Assembly: GCA_039815145.1 (NCBI GenBank)
Contig: JBCBZW010000025.1
Location: 1 to 54,228, forward strand
Direction: 5' to 3'
DNA length: 54,228 nucleotides
Origin: Pseudomonadota bacterium
GTDB taxonomy: Bacteria; Pseudomonadota; Gammaproteobacteria; Steroidobacterales; JBCBZW01
Shown: piece after piece, positions 35,425 to 41,487 of the stretch
Layout: each line of letters begins with the position of its first letter
Numbering within the stretch: the first letter of the stretch is position 1
Notes under the pieces: generated by a model
Databases searched by the model: none
What the model saw: the letters and a program-made list of their open reading frames with translations, nothing else
Told to the model about the DNA's origin: nothing
Position numbers and translations under genes: made by a program

Positions 35425-35458
35425 GCAAGGGCCGTGCGCTATGATGCACGGCCCTTGC
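35425..35458. terminator. Perfect 13-bp inverted repeat between the DUF4832 and beta-propeller genes
   Basis: GCAAGGGCCGTGC at 35425-35437 is exactly complementary to GCACGGCCCTTGC at 35446-35458, with an 8-nt loop. No T-tract follows. It lies 12 bp after one stop codon and 19 bp before the next ATG, which itself lacks a visible ribosome site. It may terminate the DUF4832 transcript or act in the 5' leader of the next gene. Confidence 0.6.
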
Positions 35459-35477
35459 CCACCATCGGTCTGTCGCG

Positions 35478-36800
35478 ATGTTCAAACGGCTCATTCTCGG
35501 TTCCGTCCTCCTGGTCATCCTCGCCGTCGCCATCACCCTCGGCACGCTGCAGTTCAGCGCGCTCAGGGCCATCGACCAGACCCTGCGTGAGCCGCCACCC
35601 GCCGCTACCGTGAGTGTTCCGCGGGGTACGGCGGAGGGCGCCAGCCCGCAGGCGGTGATCTTCGTCGGCAACAACTGGCAGGGGTCGATCACGGTGGTCG
35701 ACGCTGCCGACTACCGCGTGCTCGGCACCATCAACGGCATCCCGGACAAGCAGGAGCGACTGCAGGCGATCAAGGCCGACTTCGTCGACCGCACGATGTT
35801 CTTCGGCATTCGCCACCTGATCGGCGAGGGCAACGACCAGTACGTCGACGACATGTACAGCACCCTCGACGGGCGGCGGCTGATCGTATCGCGCCCCAGC
35901 TTCGCCGATGTGGTGGCGATCGACATCAACACCGGCGCCATCGACTGGCGCTTCGAGGTGGCCGGCGTGCGCGCCGACCACATGGCCCTCTCGCCGGACG
36001 GCCGCCACGTGGCCGTGTCCGCCTCCACGGGCAACGTGGTGCACGTCATCGACGTGGCGAGCGGCGAGGAGTTCGGCCGCTTCCCCACCGGCGACTCACC
36101 CCACGAGAACGTGTTCTCGAAGGACGGCACGCGCATCTTCCACGCCAGCATCGGGCGCGTGTTCTCGCCCTTCGACTCCCTCGGCGGAGGCTTCGCCAAG
36201 GGGGAGCGTCGCTTCCAGGTGGTCGACGCGAAGACCATGGAGGTGCTCGAGCGTTGGGACATGCGCGAGAAGCTCGACGCCTTCGGCCTGCCGGACGTGA
36301 GTCCCGCGGTTCGACCCATGGCGCACAGCGCGGACGAGCGCCTGTTCTACTTCCAGCTGTCCTTCCTGCACGGCTTCGTGGAGTACGACCTGGAGGAGGG
36401 TCGGATCCTGCGCAAGGCGGACCTGCCCAAGGTCACCACCGCCAAACGGACCGAGTACATCAACGACTCCGCTCACCACGGCATCGCCATCAGCGGTGAC
36501 GATCGCACCCTGTGCGTGGCGGGCACCATGGACGACTACGTCGCTCTGGTGGACGTGGCGTCCCTCGAGGCCCAGATCCTGAGCGGCCTGGGTGAAAAGC
36601 CCTATTGGGTGGTCGCCGATCAGACCGGCGAGCGGTGCTTCGTCTCCTGGAGCGGCACGGATCAGATGTCGGTGATCGACATCGATGGTGCGCGCGAGAT
36701 CGCCCGGGTGGACGTGGGAGATCACCCTCAGCGCATCCGCGAAGGCTTCGTGACCGGTGCGTGGTATCGCGCGAGCGGGAGAGGATCGTCGGCCCGCTGA
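35478..36800 (+). CDS. YncE-like beta-propeller protein with N-terminal membrane anchor
   Basis: 440 aa. One hydrophobic N-terminal helix (LILGSVLLVILAVAITLGTL), with no obvious cleavage site, anchors a periplasmic domain. The domain has repeated four-stranded blade motifs: VIFVGNNWQGSITVVDAAD, RADHMALSPDGRHVAVSAS, GNVVHVIDVASGEEFGRF and DQMSVIDIDGAREIARVDVG. This is the YncE/lactonase-type seven-bladed propeller found in many exported proteins of undetermined role. No catalytic residues can be named. The start ATG has no clear Shine-Dalgarno, and a strong hairpin lies just before it. Confidence 0.75.
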   Translation: MFKRLILGSVLLVILAVAITLGTLQFSALRAIDQTLREPPPAATVSVPRGTAEGASPQAVIFVGNNWQGSITVVDAADYRVLGTINGIPDKQERLQAIKADFVDRTMFFGIRHLIGEGNDQYVDDMYSTLDGRRLIVSRPSFADVVAIDINTGAIDWRFEVAGVRADHMALSPDGRHVAVSASTGNVVHVIDVASGEEFGRFPTGDSPHENVFSKDGTRIFHASIGRVFSPFDSLGGGFAKGERRFQVVDAKTMEVLERWDMREKLDAFGLPDVSPAVRPMAHSADERLFYFQLSFLHGFVEYDLEEGRILRKADLPKVTTAKRTEYINDSAHHGIAISGDDRTLCVAGTMDDYVALVDVASLEAQILSGLGEKPYWVVADQTGERCFVSWSGTDQMSVIDIDGAREIARVDVGDHPQRIREGFVTGAWYRASGRGSSAR

Positions 36801-36838
36801 TCGCCCGCCTCGGCTGACGCCAAAAGGCGACAGGGGCG

Positions 36839-36876
36839 AAAAAGGTGGAGGCAAGGGCAGGGAGACCCTTGCCTCC
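36839..36876 (-). terminator. Intrinsic terminator of small RNA copy 1
   Basis: On the minus strand GGAGGCAAGGG pairs with CCCTTGCCTCC (11 bp, loop TCTCCCTG), followed by ACC and a run of five T (plus-strand A-tract 36839-36843). The stem differs from copies 2 and 3 by paired changes (CA/TG in place of TG/CA). Confidence 0.88.
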
Positions 36877-37014
36877 GTACTAGGGACCACTTCAGTTACG
36901 AAGCTCCTCTGGGGAGCAGGTGGCCTGGCTGATTTTGCGAGCGAGGTCCTCGCACTTTCGTGCAAGTAATTCGGTTAGCTAGGCTGTATATCTTTCTTGT
37001 AGAAAAGCTTCGTG
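36839..37014 (-). ncRNA. Structured small RNA, copy 1 of a three-copy family
   Basis: About 176 nt, minus strand, ending in an intrinsic terminator. From 5' to 3': a closing stem of 13 pairs formed by 37001-37013 with 36898-36910 (two G-U pairs); the core GCCTAGCTAACNGAATTACT (shared by all copies, 36965-36984); a 7-bp hairpin CTTGCAC-GAAA-GTGCGAG at 36949-36966 with a GNRA loop; the invariant linker TGAAGTGGTCCCTAGTA at 36878-36894; and the terminator stem at 36847-36876. The other two copies keep the same structure with different bases in the stems, which supports a real RNA. No open frame of note lies within it. The 5' end is inferred from the promoter position. I do not recognise the family. 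Confidence 0.8.
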
Positions 37015-37020
37015 GGGATG

Positions 37021-37157
37021 ATTGGAGCGCAACCGCGCAGCCCTGACAAGCACCTCACGACAATCCACCTCCGCTACGTCACTACTGATACATCTGCTCT
37101 CAATTGCGATCGCCAGCGGCAAGCATCGGGGGCTCGGCGCACCGCAATATGCGCAAA
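37021..37157 (-). promoter_or_regulatory. Promoter and upstream elements of small RNA copy 1
   Basis: On the minus strand: -35 TTGTCA (37044-37049), 17-bp spacer, -10 TCCAAT (37021-37026). The upstream block ATTGAGAGCAGATGTATCA lies at 37086-37104 and the block TTTGCGCA at 37150-37157. The distances between these blocks are the same in all three copies, to the base. Weak -10 hexamer plus conserved upstream blocks suggests activator dependence. Confidence 0.7.
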
Positions 37158-37296
37158 CTCACCCCTACCCTCCCGCCCAGCGGCCTCGCCCGGCCGTCTT
37201 TCGAACCATCGTTTCTCGAACCGGTCCATCTGCTAGCGCCTTGGCCACGCGTCGCTTCTCGCGGCGTGGGTGGGCGGTCCCTGGAGCGAGGCGGAC

Positions 37297-38055
37297 ATGT
37301 TTAGGAAGAGGCGACGAGGACCTCGGGAAGCGACCGTGCGCCTGGCCCTGGCCTGCGTGGGGGCAGCCACCGTCACGGCGGCGCTGCTCCTCGCCATGCT
37401 CGCTCTGATCCGAAAGGACGCTTCGGTTTCTGTCGAAGCTGACGCGCGCAACCCGACGCTGCTGTTCTACCGACGTGCTACCACCCCCGAGGCAACGTCC
37501 GAGCGACGACGTGACGAGATCCGATCAGCCGCCGTGACCGCGAAGGCGCCACCCTCCAGTGCTCCGACCCTCGGCGCCGACCTCGCCGTAGCACCCCCCT
37601 CGGCACCCGCCATCGACGCTGAGCCGATCGCCCCGCGATCGATCGTCGTGCCAGCCGGGCCACCGGCGCTGCCGAGCGTTCGCCGCGCCGAACCATCGGT
37701 CCCGGCGGACTGGGATGCCATCGCCAGCGAGGTCGTGCGTGGCGCTGATGCGCGAGATCGGGCAGAGCGCCCTTCGCACTTCTCGGGCCGACCTCAGGAG
37801 GGCCCGGTGATTCCCCTGCAGGCTCCCCCAGCGAGACGACGGCGGGGCGATATCCCCGAGTCGTACACCAACGCCTACGGGGAGGTGGAAATCCAGGTCA
37901 CCCCGTACTGTACGGCTCGCCAGCAACGTCCGATCGAAGTGCTCGACTCGATCGACACCTTACCGGCGATCATCCACTGCAAGCCCGAACCCAGCACCTT
38001 CGAACTGCCGGAGGAAATCCTCCGCCGAGCCAAACGATCACGCACAACCCCGTAA
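37297..38055 (+). CDS. Predicted membrane-anchored protein of unknown function between small RNA copies 1 and 2
   Basis: 252 aa from ATG 37297, with GAGG 6 bp upstream; GTG 37270 is an alternative. A basic N-terminus (FRKRRRGPREATVR) precedes one transmembrane helix (LALACVGAATVTAALLLAML), giving an inner-membrane protein with the bulk in the periplasm. The middle is Pro/Ala-rich and probably disordered. The C-terminal 60 residues look ordered, with two cysteines (VTPYCTARQ and AIIHCKPEP). I recognise no family. It is transcribed opposite to the RNA genes that flank it, and it starts 140 bp beyond the copy 1 promoter blocks. Confidence 0.6.
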   Translation: MFRKRRRGPREATVRLALACVGAATVTAALLLAMLALIRKDASVSVEADARNPTLLFYRRATTPEATSERRRDEIRSAAVTAKAPPSSAPTLGADLAVAPPSAPAIDAEPIAPRSIVVPAGPPALPSVRRAEPSVPADWDAIASEVVRGADARDRAERPSHFSGRPQEGPVIPLQAPPARRRRGDIPESYTNAYGEVEIQVTPYCTARQQRPIEVLDSIDTLPAIIHCKPEPSTFELPEEILRRAKRSRTTP

Positions 38056-38089
38056 AGCACGGGCATGGCGATGAGGTTGAGGTGCGGGG

Positions 38090-38126
38090 AAAAAAGTGGA
38101 GGTGAGGGCGGGGAACCCTCACCTCC
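38090..38126 (-). terminator. Intrinsic terminator of small RNA copy 2
   Basis: Minus strand: GGAGGTGAGGG pairs with CCCTCACCTCC (11 bp, loop TTCCCCG), followed by AC and six T residues (plus-strand A-tract 38090-38095). Confidence 0.9.
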
Positions 38127-38272
38127 CAAGTACTAGGGACCACTTCAATGTGCGAAACGCCTCTTTGGGAGCAACGGACCTGAGCTAGTTTGCGAGCGAG
38201 TTCCTCGCATTCTCATGCGAGTAATTCGGTTAGCTAGGCTCTCTGACGAGAGATTGGCAAAGGCGTTTCGCG
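38090..38272 (-). ncRNA. Structured small RNA, copy 2 of a three-copy family
   Basis: About 183 nt, minus strand. The closing stem is GCGAAACGCCT (38261-38271) with AGGCGTTTCGC (38152-38162), 11 perfect pairs and quite different in sequence from copies 1 and 3. The core GCCTAGCTAACCGAATTACT is at 38221-38240. The internal hairpin is CTCGCAT-GAGA-ATGCGAG (38204-38221), with two positions changed relative to copies 1 and 3 while pairing and the GNRA loop are kept. The invariant linker is at 38131-38147 and the terminator stem at 38098-38126. This copy is the most diverged and gives the best covariation evidence. The 5' end is inferred. Confidence 0.82.
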
Positions 38273-38278
38273 GGATTG

Positions 38279-38415
38279 ATTTGAGCGCAGCAACCCTGTG
38301 GTGACAAGCAGGAGTGCGAAATAATCGCGCGCCGCACGACGGCTGCTACTTCTGCTCTCAATCGCACCCTCGCGGCGGCTCATCACTCATCCGCACTCGC
38401 GCGAGTTTGCGCAAA
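38279..38415 (-). promoter_or_regulatory. Promoter and upstream elements of small RNA copy 2
   Basis: Minus strand: -35 TTGTCA (38302-38307), 17-bp spacer, -10 TCAAAT (38279-38284). The upstream block ATTGAGAGCAGAAGTAGCA is at 38344-38362, and TTTGCGCA, here part of the palindrome TTTGCGCAAA, at 38408-38415. Spacing is identical to copies 1 and 3, although the DNA in between has diverged. Confidence 0.72.
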
Positions 38416-38510
38416 AGGGCGCTCACAAAGGCGAGCGCTTGGCGAATGCGACGGCACAACGCGAGCAGCCCGAGCGAACGAAATCGCTCAGGCAGAGGGG
38501 CTACAAGGGG

Positions 38511-38550
38511 AAGAAAAAGTGGAGGTGAGGTCAGGGAGATCCTCACCTCC
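38511..38550 (-). terminator. Intrinsic terminator of small RNA copy 3
   Basis: Minus strand: GGAGGTGAGG pairs with CCTCACCTCC (10 bp, loop ATCTCCCTGA), followed by AC and five T residues (plus-strand A-tract 38514-38518). Confidence 0.9.
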
Positions 38551-38688
38551 ATACTAGGGACCACTTCATTACGTAGCTTTTCGACTTAAGCCTGTGGCCT
38601 GGCTGATTTGCGAGCGAGGTCCTCGCACTTTCGTGCAAGTAATTCTGTTAGCTAGGCTCATTTAAGAGCTTGGCGGAAAAGCTTCGCG
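38511..38688 (-). ncRNA. Structured small RNA, copy 3 of a three-copy family
   Basis: About 178 nt, minus strand. The closing stem is GCGAAGCTTTTC (38676-38687) with GAAAAGCTACGT (38571-38582): 12 positions, one mismatch and one G-U. The core GCCTAGCTAACAGAATTACT is at 38639-38658, the hairpin CTTGCAC-GAAA-GTGCGAG at 38622-38639, the invariant linker at 38552-38568 and the terminator stem at 38521-38550. It is closer to copy 1 than to copy 2. It lies downstream of, and in the same direction as, the DUF5666 gene, but its own promoter and the 178-bp gap to that gene's stop codon argue for separate transcription. The 5' end is inferred. Confidence 0.82.
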
Positions 38689-38694
38689 GGAGTG

Positions 38695-38831
38695 ATTGGA
38701 GCGCAACGTCCAGGGACTGACAAGCGCTCGCGGGGAATAATCGTGCCTGGCCGCACGGGTGATACATCTGCTCTCAATGGTGCCCCCAGAGCGCCAGGAG
38801 TGGGATCCCCAGAGCGCCGCGCGTGCGCAAA
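38695..38831 (-). promoter_or_regulatory. Promoter and upstream elements of small RNA copy 3
   Basis: Minus strand: -35 TTGTCA (38718-38723), 17-bp spacer, -10 TCCAAT (38695-38700). The upstream block ATTGAGAGCAGATGTATCA is at 38760-38778 and TTTGCGCA at 38824-38831. The span from the outer edge of the middle block to the inner edge of the -35 is 61 bp in every copy, and the step from the middle block to TTTGCGCA is 46 bp in every copy. Confidence 0.72.
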
Positions 38832-38865
38832 AAACGGCACGCGCAGCGTCCCCGGGGTGCTGTCG

Positions 38866-39879
38866 CTAGCGGGCGACCGCGCCGACGCCGTCCTGCTCGA
38901 TGCTGGAAGGCTCACCGATACGCACGTGGCGAGCTCTCACCAGGCGCCCGTACTCGTCGTACTCGCCCTCCACCTCGATCAGGCGGCCGGCGATCACATC
39001 GTCGAAGGAGCCACCGATGAAGACAGTCTTCTCGGTAAGCTCGATCGGCGTGCCGTCCACCTCGAAGCGGCCCACCAGCGGCTTCACGTCGGTCACCAGG
39101 CCCTCGATGTCGATCTCCTGCAGGGGTTCGCCACGCAGACCGCGGTCTTCGCGGCTCACGCCGATGGCCTTCAGCACCGGACGCTGCAACACGCCACGCA
39201 CCTCCACCCAATCGCCGCGACGCGGCTTGAAGGGACCGAAGCCGGTGACCACCGCGCGGGAGAAGTCGACGAGCTGATCGCCGATCACCAGGTGATCACC
39301 GCGCACGGCCACCACTTCGCCGGTGACCTCGAAGGCACCCGCCGGGGCGGGGTCGATGCGGGTGGCGAGCAGACGGCCGCTGAGCCCTGCGTAGCCGCTC
39401 ACCTCGATCCGCTGGTTCAGCTGAAAACGGGAGAAGCCGTTGCCGAGCTCCGGCGAAATCCGGGTGCGTCGGTTCACCGTGATCAGCTGGCCGAGCACCG
39501 TGAGCTGAGCGGTGCCATCACCGTTGATACGGATCTGGTCGATCGGCCCCTGAACTGCATCGCGGAAGGTCACGAGCCCCACCGTCGGCAGGGTCTCGGG
39601 GCCGGTGCTCGCGTGCGTGTACACGATGTCACGCAGTTCCACCAGCTGCCCCTGACGCAGCTCCGAGGCCGCACCTGGAACGCCGTCGATGACGATTTTC
39701 GCCTGACTTACGTCGTAATCCACACCTGCCACCCGGAGCGTTCCGATATCTCGGATATGCCCGTTGGCCACGATACCGCGTGCCACGCCTCCTCGGTCGA
39801 TCGCCGCCACCGCTATCGCCGCCACGGCGAGTAGTAGGGGCAGTGCCAACCAACGCATGGCAACGTCCTTGTTATTCAT
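38866..39879 (-). CDS. Exported DUF5666 domain-containing protein
   Basis: 337 aa from ATG 39879, with GGAGAG upstream; a longer frame to 40035 covers part of the next gene. A signal peptide or anchor (RWLALPLLLAVAAIAVAAI) precedes a series of small beta-barrel, OB-like repeats typical of DUF5666: GPIDQIRINGDGTAQLTVLG, LNQRIEVSGYAGLSGRLLAT, TGEVVAVRGDHLVIGDQLV and RLIEVEGEYDEYGRLVRA. Function is unknown; the repeats resemble nucleic-acid- or ligand-binding barrels, but export argues for an envelope role. It lies 43 bp after the DUF6502 gene on the same strand, a pairing I know from other proteobacteria. Confidence 0.8.
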   Translation of the reverse strand: MNNKDVAMRWLALPLLLAVAAIAVAAIDRGGVARGIVANGHIRDIGTLRVAGVDYDVSQAKIVIDGVPGAASELRQGQLVELRDIVYTHASTGPETLPTVGLVTFRDAVQGPIDQIRINGDGTAQLTVLGQLITVNRRTRISPELGNGFSRFQLNQRIEVSGYAGLSGRLLATRIDPAPAGAFEVTGEVVAVRGDHLVIGDQLVDFSRAVVTGFGPFKPRRGDWVEVRGVLQRPVLKAIGVSREDRGLRGEPLQEIDIEGLVTDVKPLVGRFEVDGTPIELTEKTVFIGGSFDDVIAGRLIEVEGEYDEYGRLVRARHVRIGEPSSIEQDGVGAVAR

Positions 39880-39922
39880 GCATCTCTCCAGTGTATTCGT
39901 GTCGTGTGGTCCGCCCATTGAC

Positions 39923-40774
39923 CTATTGCTCTTGTTGTACTGGTTGCGCAGCAGCCTGCGTGGGCTGCTCGTCGATAATCGTGTGAATCTCGTAGGCGCC
40001 GGCGCCGATGCGTACGCTCTCTTCGTTTGCATCATTCGAATTCTCGTGTGCGATCAGCCAGGCGTCTACGTCCTCTAAGAATGTCTGAGCCCGCTCTTCG
40101 AGAAACGCGCGGAAGGCCGGTGCGTGCTTGAGCGGAATCTCCGCACTCCAGGCACGACCTTCGAAACGACTCTGCGCGGGATCTTCGCGGTAAATGTTGT
40201 GGCGTACGGTAGTACCCAGATCCGCCAGCACCAGGCCCGCACGCTCGATCGCATGGGGGTCGGTGGATTCCGGCTGGAAGTAGCGCGTGAGCGGACGCAG
40301 AGCGCCGTCATCCTCACGCTTGACCGCGCCCACGGACATCAGTTCCTTCAGCATCGCCGTCAGGGGAATATCCGCCCCGCTGTAGCGCTTGTAGAGCGAT
40401 GTGAAGCTGAGTTCGCCCTCCATCGGGAGCGTCAGAGGACCGCCCTGCTCATCCAGGAATGCCTCGTCCGTGTGCCACCCCATCAGCACCCGTGCAGCGC
40501 TGTGCACACGGTCGCCCGTGGGAGACTCCTCACCGGCCAGGATGTCGCGCTGGCGACTCGCGTCGCGACGGGTCAAGCCGGTCAACATGGCGACGCGCGA
40601 TATATTCGTGGGACGCCCGTCGATACCAAACTCCTTCATGGCCACGTCCACGTAGGCCAGCCGCAGCAGATCTGCGAACTGTCGAAACGTGATGCCCGAC
40701 CGCAAGGTGATACTCACGATCGGACGCAACATGCGCCGAACGAAGGTACCGATTGAGGAGCTGATATCTGCCAC
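39923..40774 (-). CDS. DUF6502 family protein
   Basis: 283 aa from GTG 40774, with AAAGGA 4 bp upstream. Starting from an earlier codon would add a leader unlike the family. The N-terminal part resembles a winged-helix pair (LRSGITFRQFADLLRLAYVD, then VAMLTGLTRRDASRQRDIL), so DNA binding or a regulatory role is possible. Other blocks are RVLMGWHTDEAFLDEQG and MEGELSFTSLYKRYSGADIP. I assign it to DUF6502, which has no known function. The C-terminus is low-complexity (QAAAQPVQQEQ). It forms a two-gene unit with the DUF5666 gene. Confidence 0.75.
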   Translation of the reverse strand: MADISSSIGTFVRRMLRPIVSITLRSGITFRQFADLLRLAYVDVAMKEFGIDGRPTNISRVAMLTGLTRRDASRQRDILAGEESPTGDRVHSAARVLMGWHTDEAFLDEQGGPLTLPMEGELSFTSLYKRYSGADIPLTAMLKELMSVGAVKREDDGALRPLTRYFQPESTDPHAIERAGLVLADLGTTVRHNIYREDPAQSRFEGRAWSAEIPLKHAPAFRAFLEERAQTFLEDVDAWLIAHENSNDANEESVRIGAGAYEIHTIIDEQPTQAAAQPVQQEQ

Positions 40775-41075
40775 TGTGTCCTTTGGTATCAATTGTTGTC
40801 CGACACATCGGGGCCCGTAGGATGCCCCAGGCCCGTGCGGAATTTCAAAACGCCGCTGCTGAGCGACTACGAAGCCACCCGCGGCCGCCCACATGATTAA
40901 TAACTCAATGATTTAGATCACAATTCTGACGTGAGACATATTGACTCAAATGCACCCGGCGGGCAGCCAGCGCGGTGCGGCGCAGAAAACGGCAGCAGAC
41001 AAGACCTAATGGGAGGGCGGCGCTAACCAGTGCCGCACCACCTGATTCGATGACGTTCGAGAAGGAGATTGATGG
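40775..41075. promoter_or_regulatory. Divergent intergenic region with a CRP/FNR-like dyad
   Basis: No gene is visible in these 301 bp between the DUF6502 and MAPEG starts. Positions 40890-40955 are AT-rich and contain ATGATTTAGATCACA (40908-40922), an imperfect dyad. It matches the FNR pattern (TTGAT-N4-ATCAA) at eight of ten positions and also resembles a CRP half-site (AGATCACA). Such a site could control either gene. It is a pattern match only. Confidence 0.35.
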
Positions 41076-41462
41076 ATGACCAGCCTCGATGCGGCGACCC
41101 TCTACGCCGGACTGCTACTGCTACTGATGGTGTACCTGAAAGGGAACTGCGGCTTCACGCGGATGCGTGAGAAGGTCTTCCTCGGGGACGGCGGCAACGA
41201 CGCCATGCTGCGGGCCATCCGCGCCCAGGGCAACGCCGTGGAAGACGTGCCGATGGTGCTCATCGGGCTCTTCGCCCTCGCGGGTCTTGGGGCCAGCGCG
41301 CTGATGGTGCACGTGCTGGGGGGTGCCTTCGTCCTGGCCCGCGTGCTGCATGCGCTGGGGATGCTCGGTGGCGTCGGCTTCGGGCGAGTCGCGGGCACCC
41401 TCATCACTCAGCTGGTGATGATCGGCACCGCCGGCCTGTGCCTGTGGCAGGCGCTCACCTGA
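41076..41462 (+). CDS. MAPEG family membrane protein
   Basis: 128 aa from ATG 41076, with AAGGAG 8 bp upstream. Four hydrophobic helices make up nearly all of the protein (ATLYAGLLLLLMVYLKGNCG, VLIGLFALAGLGASALMVHV, and FVLARVLHALGMLGGVGFGR as the conserved third helix, then a final helix). The helix-2 region RAIRAQGNAVEDVPMVLI, with its Asn and Glu, is the family signature corresponding to the glutathione-binding part of MAPEG enzymes. Bacterial MAPEG proteins may have glutathione transferase activity in the membrane. The true substrate is unknown. It stands alone between two minus-strand genes. Confidence 0.87.
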   Translation: MTSLDAATLYAGLLLLLMVYLKGNCGFTRMREKVFLGDGGNDAMLRAIRAQGNAVEDVPMVLIGLFALAGLGASALMVHVLGGAFVLARVLHALGMLGGVGFGRVAGTLITQLVMIGTAGLCLWQALT

Positions 41463-41487
41463 GGTAGCGCGTGGCGGGTAGGCCGGG

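Noticed and set aside
36839-38550. Transcription of the repeats from the plus strand
   Set aside because: The A-tracts lie before the terminator stem on the plus strand, so the T-tracts follow it only on the minus strand. The promoter-like pairs also read on the minus strand.
36839-38831. Reading the three-copy element as an insertion sequence, MITE or integron array
   Set aside because: There are no shared terminal inverted repeats, target duplications or transposase remnants. Each unit instead has a promoter-like pair at one end and a T-tract terminator at the other, with compensatory changes between copies.
36839-38831. The small RNAs as 6S RNA, tmRNA, RsmY/Z or Qrr homologues
   Set aside because: The 6S central-bubble layout, the tmRNA T-arm and tag frame, the many GGA loops of Rsm RNAs and the Qrr core are not seen. 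This judgement is by eye and needs a covariance-model search.
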